DNA of 64,000 nt from Allocoleopsis franciscana PCC 7113. Lineage in GTDB: Bacteria > Cyanobacteriota > Cyanobacteriia > Cyanobacteriales > Coleofasciculaceae. How positions within the stretch are numbered: position 1 is the first letter of the stretch; each line of letters opens with the position of its first letter. The position numbers were made by a program, and so were the translations under genes. Shown here in pieces: positions 7,841 through 17,822 of the stretch. The notes beneath the pieces are model-generated. The model had not been told where the DNA came from and did no database searches. It worked only from the letters and a program-made list of their open reading frames with translations. The stretch covers positions 905,501-969,500 of the forward strand of contig NC_019738.1 of NCBI RefSeq assembly GCF_000317515.1, given 5' to 3'.

Positions 7841-10132
7841 ATGACTACGGATAAACTTGAGCTAGATGGTAAAGTTTTTGTTCCTGCTGAAGAATTGCCC
7901 CTGACAGAGTGGCCGAGTGTGCTAAGTGAACGTCCACAACCGACACTCACGATTAAAGATAATGACCTGTTTTTAGTGACCGATACCCTAGGAAATATTG
8001 GTGGATTGTTAAGAGATGACATGAACGCCAGTATGGGATTGTTCTGTCACGATACCCGGTTCCTCAGCCGCTTGGAGTTACAGATTGAGGGACGATCCCC
8101 GGTATTACTCAGCAGCACCGCTGAAAAAGGCTTTGCTCTTTCTGTTTTATGTACCAATCCGCGCCTAGAAGGCGAACGTTTAGAAGAAGCAGAGCAATTA
8201 GAGGCAGAAGCAGAAGTTGAGGAGGGCGAGATTTCTTACGCACCCCTACGGGCGGAAACCATCGGGATTGCGCGGGACATTGTCTTGAATGGAGCGTTGT
8301 TTGATGAAATTGAAGTCTCCAATTATACCACAAGTCGCATTCGTTTTGAACTGAGTCTCAGCTTTGATGCTGATTTCGTCGATTTATTTGAAGTCCGGGG
8401 CTATGGACGAGGACACCGGGGACAGCTCTTACATGAGATACCGAAAGATGAAGCCGTTCAAAAAGAAACTCAAGAACTGACCCTCGCCTATAAAGGACGG
8501 GATGGCTTAGTGATGCAATCGTCCATCGAATTCGTGCATCGCCAACCCGACTTCTTGAAGGGTAAAACAGCGATATGGCAACTAGATCTAGACTCTCACG
8601 AAACTCTAAAGTTGGGGTATCGGCTCAGAGTCTTGATTAACAGTCGTTCTAGTTCTATTGTCAGTGCGCCCGCTACCTTGGGACAGGCCAAAGCCGCTGA
8701 ATTAGTGGAACAAAGAGAGTGGCAGCAACACGTCACCCAGATTCGCTCGGACGAAAAGACGATTAATCAGGTGATTGAGCGGGCGGAACAGGATGTTTAT
8801 CTACTCCGGCAGACATTTGGCAAAGGAAAAGTCCTTTCAGCGGGAGTACCATGGTTTTCCACTTTGTTTGGGCGTGACTCGATTATTGCCGCCTCGCAAA
8901 CCTTAATGCTCGACCCTACCATTGCCCGCGAAACCTTGTCTATCTTGGCAAAATATCAAGGCAAGGAAGAGAATGAGTGGCGCGATGAGCAACCGGGTAA
9001 GATTTTGCACGAAATCCGCATGGGTGAAATGGCTCGCTGTGAGGAAATTCCCCATACGCCTTATTACGGCACCGTTGATGCCACCCCGTTGTGGTTAATG
9101 CTCTACTGCGAATACCATGCTTGGACCCACGACACCGAAACCTTGGATCGGTTGTGGCCTAATGCTTTAGCGGCAATGGATTGGATTGACCGCCAGATGG
9201 CTGAAACCGGATATATCAGTTACTATCGCTTATCCAAGCGGGGTTTGGCGAATCAAGGGTGGAAAGACTCCGGAAACTGTATTGTTAATCGCAAGGGGCA
9301 GATAGCCAAGGGTGCGATCGCACTTTGTGAGGTGCAGGCTTATGCTTATTCAGCTAAAATCCGTTTGGCAGAAATTGCCCGGATGAAGAAGCGGCTCGAT
9401 TTAGCAGATCAGTGGCAAGATGAGGCAAAAGACCTCAAGCGCCGATTTAACCAGGATTTCTGGGTGGCTGAAGAAGACTTCTGTGCCTTGGCTTTGGATG
9501 GAGAGGGAAATCCGGTGGATAGTATTACCTCCAACCCTGGTCACTGCTTGAATTTGGGGATTTTAGCACCGGAAAAAGCCTATAGTGTGGCGGAACGGCT
9601 GCGTGCCCCAGATATGTACAGTGGTTGGGGGATTCGTACCCTGAGTAGTTTGTCTCCCGCTTACAATCCCATGGGGTATCATATCGGTTCAGTTTGGCCT
9701 CATGATAATTCCATGATTGCGGTGGGATTGCGATCGCTCGGACTCGTCGATCAAGCGCTGGAACTGTGTCAATCGTTAATTGATATGACATTACAACAAC
9801 CCTACAACCGTCCCCCTGAACTGTTTTGCGGCTACGAACGAACGGATGGTAATGCTCCGGTGATGTATCCTGTTGCCTGCTCACCTCAAGCTTGGGCGAC
9901 TGGTAGTATCTTCCAGTTATTGCAAGTGATGATTAATTTGGTACCTGATGCCCGCAATAACTGCCTGCGGATTCTCGACCCAGCCCTGCCAGAATCGATC
10001 AATAAGCTGTCACTGCAAAACTTGCGCGTGGGTTCAACTCTGCTAGATTTAGAGTTTGAACGTTCTGGTAGTGCAACCGCTTGTCGTGTTGCCAAGAAAC
10101 GGGGGAATCTCCGGGTTGTAATTGAAGCTTAA
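7841..10132 (+). CDS. Amylo-alpha-1,6-glucosidase (glycogen-debranching-enzyme family)
   Basis: This 763-residue protein has an N-terminal beta-rich domain with the family opening DTLGNIGGLLRDDMNASMGLFCHDTRFLSRLEL (residues about 46-78). Its C-terminal (alpha/alpha)6 barrel includes GVPWFSTLFGRDSIIAA, TPYYGTVDATPLWL and YHIGSVWPHDNSMIA. The family hydrolyses alpha-1,6 branches in glycogen-like polymers or acts on related glycans. Length and both domains match the usual form, so it looks intact. It follows the glycosyltransferase on the same strand but 510 bp away, so co-transcription is uncertain. Confidence 0.85.
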   Translation: MTTDKLELDGKVFVPAEELPLTEWPSVLSERPQPTLTIKDNDLFLVTDTLGNIGGLLRDDMNASMGLFCHDTRFLSRLELQIEGRSPVLLSSTAEKGFALSVLCTNPRLEGERLEEAEQLEAEAEVEEGEISYAPLRAETIGIARDIVLNGALFDEIEVSNYTTSRIRFELSLSFDADFVDLFEVRGYGRGHRGQLLHEIPKDEAVQKETQELTLAYKGRDGLVMQSSIEFVHRQPDFLKGKTAIWQLDLDSHETLKLGYRLRVLINSRSSSIVSAPATLGQAKAAELVEQREWQQHVTQIRSDEKTINQVIERAEQDVYLLRQTFGKGKVLSAGVPWFSTLFGRDSIIAASQTLMLDPTIARETLSILAKYQGKEENEWRDEQPGKILHEIRMGEMARCEEIPHTPYYGTVDATPLWLMLYCEYHAWTHDTETLDRLWPNALAAMDWIDRQMAETGYISYYRLSKRGLANQGWKDSGNCIVNRKGQIAKGAIALCEVQAYAYSAKIRLAEIARMKKRLDLADQWQDEAKDLKRRFNQDFWVAEEDFCALALDGEGNPVDSITSNPGHCLNLGILAPEKAYSVAERLRAPDMYSGWGIRTLSSLSPAYNPMGYHIGSVWPHDNSMIAVGLRSLGLVDQALELCQSLIDMTLQQPYNRPPELFCGYERTDGNAPVMYPVACSPQAWATGSIFQLLQVMINLVPDARNNCLRILDPALPESINKLSLQNLRVGSTLLDLEFERSGSATACRVAKKRGNLRVVIEA

Positions 10133-10172
10133 GTCGAAGTGAGGATCTAAATCCAAAGCCAGTACCTTCTCA

Positions 10173-10196
10173 AGGGGCATGACATGTCGTGCCCCT
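10173..10196. repeat. Short palindromic repeat (AGGGGCA/TGCCCCT)
   Basis: A palindrome of 7-bp arms around a self-complementary core (GACATGTC). It lies between two convergent genes and shares the GGGGCA/TGCCCC core with the copy at 7364-7391. It could act as a bidirectional transcription barrier. Confidence 0.6.
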
Positions 10197-10233
10197 ACCC
10201 TGTGGAATAGTGTCATGATTAGCCACACTCAGA

Positions 10234-11172
10234 TTAAGGCAAACTCTGCTGTTCTAGCTTTTCCACAGCCTCCTCGGCTGTCGTAAAACCAGCGACATTA
10301 TCACCAATCGCCGAGATAGACAGTACAGCTTCCGATCGGGTTACAGGAGCTTGTGGATTGAGCGTCTTGAGCGCACCAAACGTTCGACTAATGTTGGCAT
10401 TGTTTTGAAAGACACTTTCTACATAGATGGCCGGCCAATATTTCTTGGAGATTTTATTGCTGTCCGTCCAACCCCCCGGTGCACCACCTTTATAACTCTC
10501 AAGGGGCACTCGATGGTCTAGCGCCACTTTCATGGCTAGCATCTGTTCGCGGGTGAGAATCTGCTCCGGCTTAAATGTTTTCTCATCGTCACTGATCGAA
10601 TAGCCTGCATTCGCCAAACCCTGAATGTAGGGGAAGTCTGGATGGGTGGGTGGAACATCCGAAAACGTTGCCTTGCCCGCTTCCGACAGGCGTATCGTTT
10701 TATCGGAAGACCCTGGAAAAATAGCGTTATTCGTCCGAACTAGCCAGCGCGCAAATTCAGCACGGGTGATTGGCGCTTTGGGGTCAAAATTCCCCGATGT
10801 TGAATCGAACACTCCCAACTGGCCCAATTGGATAATTTGCTTCTCTCCGAGTACCCCTTTAATGTCCTCGAAAGCAACAGGTTTAGGCGCATTGGGGGCA
10901 ACGGCTACGGGTTTAGGCGTAGGCGACGGACTCAATTGAGCCACTGGATTATCGAGTTGTGTCTTGAGTTGATCAACCTCCGCCCTCAATTTGGCATTCT
11001 CTGTCTTGAGTTGGTTGATTTCTTCTTGGAATCGATTGACAGGTTGCTCTTTTTTGCAACTACTCAACCAGAAGGAACTAGCTAGGAGCAGCACCAGCAA
11101 TGACAGCGACCTGAGTTTTTTTTTGAGCCTATTGCTTTGATTGGCATCCACTGTTTTTAGACAGTTAAACAT
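10234..11172 (-). CDS. SLH-domain lipoprotein
   Basis: This 312-residue protein has a positively charged N-terminus, a hydrophobic segment and a lipobox ending in LSSC (Cys about residue 39), so it is probably a lipoprotein. A short coiled coil (FQEEINQLKTENAKLRAEVD) and a proline-rich linker follow. The C-terminal part has S-layer homology repeats with the RAEFARWLVRTNN, LTREQMLAMKVALDH and VTRSEAVLSISAIGD signatures. In cyanobacteria SLH domains bind peptidoglycan-linked polymers under the outer membrane. It is convergent with the glucosidase gene. Confidence 0.8.
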   Translation of the reverse strand: MFNCLKTVDANQSNRLKKKLRSLSLLVLLLASSFWLSSCKKEQPVNRFQEEINQLKTENAKLRAEVDQLKTQLDNPVAQLSPSPTPKPVAVAPNAPKPVAFEDIKGVLGEKQIIQLGQLGVFDSTSGNFDPKAPITRAEFARWLVRTNNAIFPGSSDKTIRLSEAGKATFSDVPPTHPDFPYIQGLANAGYSISDDEKTFKPEQILTREQMLAMKVALDHRVPLESYKGGAPGGWTDSNKISKKYWPAIYVESVFQNNANISRTFGALKTLNPQAPVTRSEAVLSISAIGDNVAGFTTAEEAVEKLEQQSLP

Positions 11173-11325
11173 TTAGACAAGCTAACCCATGAATTGAGTT
11201 TTGGGATAAATCAGTACAAACCAAGGTGAAGTTAAAGTCCTTTGGTTAGTTCCCCGGCTGGGGCGTTAGGATGTAGCAAGAATTCTAAATTTCTGTAACA
11301 TTTCTTAAAAAACCCTGTTTAGCCC

Positions 11326-11997
11326 ATGGCTCATCCCAGTTTAGACCAACTCTCGACTCAGCTTGAAAGCGAAAGCTCACGCGATCGCATGGTAGCACTG
11401 GCCTCACTACGCGATGTTCCAGCCGATGAGGCGGTACCTTTGATTAAAAAAGTCATAGACGATAGCAATTTGCAAGTTCGCTCAATGGCTGTCTTTGCCT
11501 TAGGGGTAAAGCAAACCGACGAATGCTACCCCATTTTGGTAAAATTAGTCGAATCTGACCCGGATTATGGGATTCGTGCCGCTGCTGCTGGGGCTTTAGG
11601 CTATCTCGCTGACCCAAGAGCCTTTGAACCTCTCGTTCGGTCTTTCTACGAAGACACCGACTGGTTGGTGCGGTTTAGTGCGGCTGTCTCGCTGGGTAAT
11701 ATTAAAGACCCCCGTGCGCGTGAGGTTCTCACCCAAGCGTTGAAGAGTGAGGAAGTGGTGATTCAACAAGCCGCGATCGCCGCCTTAGGTGAAATCAAAG
11801 CCATAGATGCTATTGATGATATCTTGGACTTTGCTCAGGCAGACGATTGGCTAGTCCGTCAGCGTTTAGCAGAAGCTCTCGGTAATCTTAAGAGTGAGAA
11901 AAGCATCTCTGCGTTAAAATTCTTGGAGAAAGACAGCCATCCCCAAGTGTCTCAATCGGCTTCAATCTCTTTACATCGCTTATCAGAAGCGCCTTAG
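11326..11997 (+). CDS. HEAT-repeat protein (NblB/phycobilin-lyase-like)
   Basis: This 223-residue protein consists almost wholly of five or six HEAT/PBS-lyase repeats of about 31 residues, with repeated signatures such as NLQVRSMAVFALG, YGIRAAAAGALGYL, WLVRFSAAVSLGNI and WLVRQRLAEALGNL. Related cyanobacterial proteins include phycobilin lyases of the CpcE/F type and NblB-type phycobilisome-degradation factors. The next gene on the same strand (12105) encodes a CpcS-type lyase, which supports a phycobilisome-related role. Which of the two functions applies cannot be decided here. Confidence 0.75.
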   Translation: MAHPSLDQLSTQLESESSRDRMVALASLRDVPADEAVPLIKKVIDDSNLQVRSMAVFALGVKQTDECYPILVKLVESDPDYGIRAAAAGALGYLADPRAFEPLVRSFYEDTDWLVRFSAAVSLGNIKDPRAREVLTQALKSEEVVIQQAAIAALGEIKAIDAIDDILDFAQADDWLVRQRLAEALGNLKSEKSISALKFLEKDSHPQVSQSASISLHRLSEAP

Positions 11998-12104
11998 GAG
12001 GGATAGAGGGATTGCCTAGGGGCGATTGCCTCTGGCACCACTCAAAGGGTGATTGCAAACAATCCTGTACAGTTAAACATCGTTAACGCTTTCTCATTTA
12101 CTTC

Positions 12105-12671
12105 ATGGATATTAAAGAAATTTTTGAGCAGAGTGCGGGCAAGTGGTTTTCTCAACGGACAGGTCACCATCCTGCCTTCAAGCAAGCGGAGAGTGGTCAG
12201 TCCAATATTACGATTGAACGGCTTGCCGCTGATGCTCTAGAGGTCGTTCAACTGTGCGAACACTACCACATTGATCCGAAACTGGCTGTGTGTGGTGCGA
12301 GAATCACTTGGGACGGCACGATGGAATGGTATGAAGATAAAGGAAAGCGCAACGGTTCCACGCTGCTGATCCCGATTCCCAACCCAGACCAACCTAACGA
12401 AGGTCGGCTGTTGCGACAAATGGGTGATGCCCAGAAAGCGCCTGTAATGGGTCGCTATATGATTGGAAATGATCATGCCTTAACGATGATTACAGAATAC
12501 GAAACCATGTATTCTGAGGAACGTTTATGGTTTGCCAGTCCAAACTTTCGATTACGCACCAGCATCCTCAAGCACTCTGGCGGATTCAGTATGGCGTGTC
12601 TGTACTCAGAAATTCGCATGGGTGTTTCTCAACCTCCCAAGAAAACAGAAGACGCAGCGGCTAAAGCTTAA
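12105..12671 (+). CDS. cpcS: Phycobiliprotein lyase, CpcS/CpeS family
   Basis: This 188-residue protein matches CpcS-type chromophore lyases, which attach phycocyanobilin to phycobiliprotein cysteines. Family landmarks include the opening [15 protein letters not shown], the central SNITIERL strand, [10 protein letters not shown] and the late [15 protein letters not shown]. The family forms a lipocalin-like barrel and acts in the cytosol. The usual length is about 180-200 residues. Which paralogue group it belongs to (CpcS, CpcU, CpeS) was not determined. Confidence 0.8.
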   Translation: MDIKEIFEQSAGKWFSQRTGHHPAFKQAESGQSNITIERLAADALEVVQLCEHYHIDPKLAVCGARITWDGTMEWYEDKGKRNGSTLLIPIPNPDQPNEGRLLRQMGDAQKAPVMGRYMIGNDHALTMITEYETMYSEERLWFASPNFRLRTSILKHSGGFSMACLYSEIRMGVSQPPKKTEDAAAKA

Positions 12672-12769
12672 GGGTAAGGGGCGATCGCGTTTTGGGATTT
12701 GGACAGGAATGCGATCGCTCCTGGGATGGACTAACCCTGGCATCTAAGCACTCTTCGCCAACGCTCAAT

Positions 12770-15406
12770 CTACTGCAACGCTCCCATTTCATCAGGTAAC
12801 ACCACTCTCGGAGGTGGCGGTGGGCGATCGACACACAACGGGACGGAATATCGGCTATAAACCACGCTGTTGGGTTCCCAAGGCGGTTGCCAATAAGTAT
12901 CTTGAATCACGACCTTGATTTCCTCTTGACTTTGAGGCCATTTTAAGCTAACCACTCCAAAATTATTGCGCCCAATCACTTCTTCACCCTCTTGAAGCCA
13001 CTGATTTCGCCACAGGAGTGATACCCAATTTTTTACGCCTGTAAGCCATCGACTGGCGTTTTTATGTTTGGGCGGCGCTGAAGCTAGCTGCTTTTTTATC
13101 CAGGGAGCAAGTATGGCTTTCTCTCGTTTAATCCACTCCACATAATACTGCCAATCCGGAGCGAAGTTGGGGTCTTTGAGCGCAATTTCCCAAGCCACAG
13201 CCCAATTCCCGCACAGTCCTTTGATTTGCCTCACTACTGGGCCAGTCTTTGGCACTTCTACATCCAGCATCCGCACTCTGTCTGGTGTAATTTGGATTTC
13301 TACAAGTTGAGGGGGTTCGTTCCATCCTGCCCAATTTTGAGGTAATTCTGGAGCCAGAGATTTGGCTTTCGTATGAACCAAATATGTCTTCAATTCGCCA
13401 TTTTTGAAAGCACTTGCCGTCAGTTGAGCTAACACTCGTGCATGATTGGGGATAGGCAAGGTTTCGATGTTGGATGGTGGATGGAAATTTTGATGTTTGA
13501 CTTTAGTCTGTTGCCGATTCGGATTTAACCAATAGCTGAGGCGAATAGTGGCTCCATAGTGAATATCACCCGAAAGGATTACCACCATCCGTCGCCGCTG
13601 GAAGAGTGCAGCGAGAAGTCTGGATAGGGCAACTTCATTTAAGTTCCAAGCATCGCCCACATCTGAATCATAAACGTTGCCTTTCTCTAGTTCCAAGCGT
13701 TGAACTTCGTCAATCACTTGCAGACTCACCAAGTTGGTTGGCAAAACGACAAAGGTGACTTCAATATCCGACTGACCGATTTGTTTAAGTTGATCGGTGA
13801 GTTCTAAGGGCTGTTGAATTTGTTGTTTAAAGGCTGTGGGACACAAAAGCATGGGAGGCGCGAGCGATCGCTCATCACCTTGGGGATAACCTCGCCAAGT
13901 TCGGGTATCGAGCACAATCACTTCATGCTTCTGAGTTCTAACGGTATAGTGCCACTCTACAGGTTGTGTCCCATCGGCATAATCTCGATCGAGAATGAGG
14001 ACCTCTTCATCCAGCTTCAATTTCGGCCCCTCGGTGCTCGGATCTAGCTGAGGAATTCCTAAGTATTTACTGATTTCTTCTAAAGCTGACTCATCCGTTC
14101 CTGCCGATGCCGACCAACTCACTGCCGCTTGCAACAAATTTCCCCCCGGTTTCCCCTGCTCAAACTGTTCCGGTGTATTCCCCCACGCCTGAAACGCGGC
14201 ATAGGCTAACATTGCATTCTGCACAACGCGCCTGCCTAAGGGTTTACCCAATACATGGTTACACCAAGCGCGATTGAGATACCAATCATCGGTAACATCA
14301 TGGTCATCAAAAATCATGTAAGTCGGCACATTGGCTAAGGCACGCCGCACTTTCCACAACTGATTCATGCAGTCTCTGACATGAACCGCTTCCTGATCCC
14401 ATTGCCTCGCCAGCTTAGAATCTGGATAGACTTTCTTACCCTGCGGTAAGCGATCGGGCCAGAGAATAGGCGACCAAAGGAGTAGATAGCTAGCATAATA
14501 TTCACCCAGGCTGAACAGATGGCTTTTGGCTTTCTCCGGACTGTTGCTCAGCATGGCGGTGAAGCTAGCGTCATCTTTCGCGATATCCGTTCGCTGTCCC
14601 GGCTTCAGTTCACTCGGTTTTTTATAGGTATCACCATGAGGTGGCGTTGAACCTAAAGGCAGATGTTCTTCCCAACCAAGCAGAGTGTCACCCACGGCAG
14701 TGGCAACCCATAATAAAGGGTCAGCGACATCGTCTCCGTAGATTTGGTCACCCGTGAAAAAGAGCTGATGCAGTCGAGCGTTAGGCTGATGGGCATAATG
14801 CTCAATCAAATCATCCAAAATGGGGAGTGTATCTTGCCCACCTCCGTGTAACTTGCGGCAGGAACCATGAGCCATCCGTAAATCGTTCAAATCTTCCGGC
14901 GGCATGGCAAAGGTGGGTAACTGATGCTCAAAGTAGCTTACTGTAACTTGGGGAAACAGCTCTGCTGTCAAAGCTTGGGCAAGATTCTGCTCACGGTTAC
15001 CAAAATTCAGGTCGTAAGCATAGATTTGTCCAGGTTGTAGAGATGAGGGGATGGGGGTTGATAATCCCGGATTTAAGGGCAGGAGTTCTCGTCCTGTGAG
15101 GGGCTTAGCGGTAACAGCGACAATGTGTAAATGCTGACCGAGGGCGACAGTGACGCTCGTACCTTCAAGCACCAAATTCCCGATGATAAAACCGTTGGCG
15201 TCTGTGGCGTAAACATTGAGGGTGACTTCACGAGGTGCTTTGAGAGCCATCCATACGGTAACGGCGTTACTCTCTGTACTGCGTAAAATTGGCCCAGCTA
15301 AGAGCAGTGGTAGATGTTGGAGACGATCGGCACTCAAAAGCAGCGCGGCGAGATCGTCAAGCGCAATGGGTAAGTCGCCTCCTTCCCTTAGGGGTGTCCG
15401 TGGCAT
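12770..15406 (-). CDS. PhoD-like metallophosphatase superfamily protein
   Basis: This 878-residue protein has metal-binding motifs of the PhoD-like calcineurin-fold phosphatases: HGSCRKLHGGGQD, FFTGDQIYGDD, MIFDDHDVTDDW and, later, VVILSGDIHYGA. The N-terminal 170 residues form a beta-rich domain seen in related long cyanobacterial proteins. No signal peptide is visible, so it may be cytosolic, unlike secreted PhoD. The substrate is probably a phosphodiester or phosphate monoester but cannot be named. The gene is transcribed divergently from the esterase gene at 15620. Confidence 0.75.
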   Translation of the reverse strand: MPRTPLREGGDLPIALDDLAALLLSADRLQHLPLLLAGPILRSTESNAVTVWMALKAPREVTLNVYATDANGFIIGNLVLEGTSVTVALGQHLHIVAVTAKPLTGRELLPLNPGLSTPIPSSLQPGQIYAYDLNFGNREQNLAQALTAELFPQVTVSYFEHQLPTFAMPPEDLNDLRMAHGSCRKLHGGGQDTLPILDDLIEHYAHQPNARLHQLFFTGDQIYGDDVADPLLWVATAVGDTLLGWEEHLPLGSTPPHGDTYKKPSELKPGQRTDIAKDDASFTAMLSNSPEKAKSHLFSLGEYYASYLLLWSPILWPDRLPQGKKVYPDSKLARQWDQEAVHVRDCMNQLWKVRRALANVPTYMIFDDHDVTDDWYLNRAWCNHVLGKPLGRRVVQNAMLAYAAFQAWGNTPEQFEQGKPGGNLLQAAVSWSASAGTDESALEEISKYLGIPQLDPSTEGPKLKLDEEVLILDRDYADGTQPVEWHYTVRTQKHEVIVLDTRTWRGYPQGDERSLAPPMLLCPTAFKQQIQQPLELTDQLKQIGQSDIEVTFVVLPTNLVSLQVIDEVQRLELEKGNVYDSDVGDAWNLNEVALSRLLAALFQRRRMVVILSGDIHYGATIRLSYWLNPNRQQTKVKHQNFHPPSNIETLPIPNHARVLAQLTASAFKNGELKTYLVHTKAKSLAPELPQNWAGWNEPPQLVEIQITPDRVRMLDVEVPKTGPVVRQIKGLCGNWAVAWEIALKDPNFAPDWQYYVEWIKREKAILAPWIKKQLASAPPKHKNASRWLTGVKNWVSLLWRNQWLQEGEEVIGRNNFGVVSLKWPQSQEEIKVVIQDTYWQPPWEPNSVVYSRYSVPLCVDRPPPPPRVVLPDEMGALQ

Positions 15407-15619
15407 ATAACAGTTATCGTTGCCTTAGCAGCTAGCAGCTCTATATACGAAGTATGACCAATAACGGCGCTCCTGCCCAGATACTTGAGGCTGATTTGGA
15501 GGATTACGTCCCCCATCAGTTTGATCAATAAGATCCGCTCAGAGAATCTATCGTGCCAAAATTTCCGTCACTTACACCGTAATCATTCATCCCAAAGAGA
15601 GAGTTTTTAGGAGCAAATT

Positions 15620-17311
15620 ATGTCTACGCCTACCCGCCGTCCCCTCCCGTTGATTTTAATTCGTGGGTTTGGCGGTTTCACCACCGATGATGAACGGAAA
15701 CTCACTTACCAAGGATTTACGGATGGCAGCGTCTACCCTCATAAACAAGGCGAAAACTATATCTATGAGGGATTCATCCTGCGCTTCATGAAGTCGCATT
15801 GGCAATACCAAGATGCCACGAATGTGGTGGGCTACTACGGCAGCCGAATTGAAAATGATCCGATGCTTCCTCGGAAACTGCTGTACTTGGAGGAAATGCT
15901 GCACAGTGGCTCCATTCTGCCTCATAAACTTCAGAATTTGATAGATAAAGATGTCCTGAACAAATTCAAGCGCCTGCAAACTAAGGGGTATTTTTCCGGA
16001 GAGAAAATTATCATTGACCCAGCGATGGCGCTGTATCTAATCGAGTCGGCTGACGATCCGTGTCGTTCCCTTTGGGTGTTCCGTTACTACGATCTCAAGG
16101 AGCGCAAGTATGAAACTTATGGCAAAGCACTGGTTCGGCTGATCGATTTTATTCGGGAACTAGCCGCGATGCAGGATGGTATCAAGCCCAAGGTCAATAT
16201 CATTGCTCATTCGATGGGTGGGTTACTGGTTCGTGAAGCTGTGCAACGCACCTACCCCCAAAATGGCTTAAAAGCTGAGGACTATATCAATAAAATTGTC
16301 ACCCTCGGTACACCACACCAAGGTGTTTCTCTGCAAGTGATTAAGTCTTGGCTGCCGATTGAGTCGGCAGAGGAGTTTGAGCATTTCAACCCTGAGTTCC
16401 AAAGCGATCCTACGAATCCTTCGTCTTATCGGTATTTTAAAGACTACTTCCCTCTGTCGCGATTGTTGACTGTAGTGGGTACCAATTACCGAAGTTACAG
16501 CACGACATCGGCTGCCATGTTGAACCAATTTTTCTCCGCACCCGGTGAGTATGGGCCTGCTTACAATCGCAGCGACGGACTGGTAAAGCAGACTTTTGCT
16601 CAAATTCCCGGCGCACCCCGAACCTTTCTGCACAAGTGTCATGGAGGCTTTGACTCACTGCTAACTTGTCGCGAGTCGTTTGAAGTGGCAACGCGTTTTT
16701 TGTTTGGGAATGTACGCACTCGCCTGCGTTTGGTTAAGGCGATGATTACTCGCGGTAAAGATTGGTTCGGCAAGAGTGAATTCTTTCTGGGCGTTTCCAT
16801 TAAGCCACGGGGAGTAGACTTTGAGCTATTTCACCAGAGTTCCGAAGCGGAAAACTGCTATGGCCCCTTCACTAAGGAGGACTTGAGCGACAAGAACATG
16901 GCGTTTCCTTGGGCTGATGAAAACAAGCTGATTTGGGAAGGATACCTCGATACCACACCGATTCTTGAGGATGAGAGTGTTACACCCAAGGATATGGTGA
17001 TGCGGCTTGATTTCTACCTCGGTGAACGGGATCTTTTGGGTATGGGTTTCTCCGACAATGTCATCTTCCGCAAGCAATATTACATTCGGGCACTTTTACC
17101 GCCCAACTTGAAGCTGTATCTTCATACAGGCGAGGAGTTTGCACAACAACGATTTCAGCCTTCACCAGAGAATGAGATGAGGCAGACAACTCAAGGATGG
17201 GAATTTGAGGTCAAGGGAACTGGTTTTGAAGGAACGTTTCGCATTGAGATTGATTCGGTTCCCGAAGAGGGAGAACCCGTACCCATCCAAGAAGTGATAT
17301 CGCTGAGTTAA
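15620..17311 (+). CDS. Alpha/beta-hydrolase, lipase/esterase type
   Basis: This 563-residue protein has the nucleophile elbow GHSMGG-type motif as AHSMGGLLVREAV (about residue 196) after an N-terminal strand LPLILIRGFGGF with an oxyanion-type loop. It resembles PGAP1/triacylglycerol-lipase-like hydrolases. The C-terminal 150 residues form an additional domain of unknown type. The start is supported by TTAGGAGC seven bases before ATG. It diverges from the PhoD-like gene. Confidence 0.75.
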   Translation: MSTPTRRPLPLILIRGFGGFTTDDERKLTYQGFTDGSVYPHKQGENYIYEGFILRFMKSHWQYQDATNVVGYYGSRIENDPMLPRKLLYLEEMLHSGSILPHKLQNLIDKDVLNKFKRLQTKGYFSGEKIIIDPAMALYLIESADDPCRSLWVFRYYDLKERKYETYGKALVRLIDFIRELAAMQDGIKPKVNIIAHSMGGLLVREAVQRTYPQNGLKAEDYINKIVTLGTPHQGVSLQVIKSWLPIESAEEFEHFNPEFQSDPTNPSSYRYFKDYFPLSRLLTVVGTNYRSYSTTSAAMLNQFFSAPGEYGPAYNRSDGLVKQTFAQIPGAPRTFLHKCHGGFDSLLTCRESFEVATRFLFGNVRTRLRLVKAMITRGKDWFGKSEFFLGVSIKPRGVDFELFHQSSEAENCYGPFTKEDLSDKNMAFPWADENKLIWEGYLDTTPILEDESVTPKDMVMRLDFYLGERDLLGMGFSDNVIFRKQYYIRALLPPNLKLYLHTGEEFAQQRFQPSPENEMRQTTQGWEFEVKGTGFEGTFRIEIDSVPEEGEPVPIQEVISLS

Positions 17312-17472
17312 TCGGCATAAAACATTGCATTGCTTGGACGAACAGGGTGCTTCTTTTACAGCAAAAAGTCTGGAACGGATAAGTAGAAATCAGCCAAATT
17401 CGGTCTTGAGAAATAGGATTTTTTGATGTCCTAATAGCAACCTGGGATTAAGTGAGTAACAGAGGTATAGCG

Positions 17473-17676
17473 ATGCCCTATCCAAGCATTGAAGATTTAC
17501 CGGATTCGGTGAAAGACCACCTACCTAAGCATGGTCAAGAGATTTTCCGCGCCGCTTTTAATAGCGCACTCGAACAGTATGAGGAGGAGGACACGGCGTT
17601 TAAAGTGGCTTGGAGTGCCGTGAAGCGGGATTACGAAAAAGGAGAAAATGGCAACTGGCATAAGAAGTCAGAGTAG
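17473..17676 (+). CDS. ChaB family protein
   Basis: The start chosen is the ATG giving MPYPSIEDLPDSVKDHLP, which is where the family begins; an in-frame GTG 21 bases upstream is less likely. The 67-residue product has the two-part ChaB pattern: the N-terminal DLPDSVKDHLPKHGQEIFRAAF and the later AFKVAWSAVKRDYEK. ChaB was named as a regulator of cation transport in E. coli, but its biochemical role is unclear. Its length is typical and it stands alone. Confidence 0.85.
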   Translation: MPYPSIEDLPDSVKDHLPKHGQEIFRAAFNSALEQYEEEDTAFKVAWSAVKRDYEKGENGNWHKKSE

Positions 17677-17822
17677 GAACCGTAGGAAGCGATCGCATTT
17701 TCCACTTGTGGCACTTGTACCAAAGCTTTGAATGACTAGACCTATCTGGATACTCTACTCGTAAGATAGGTCTACTCAATCCTTGTTTTGGTGAGAGTTA
17801 CGCCCATTCCAGGCCCAACAGC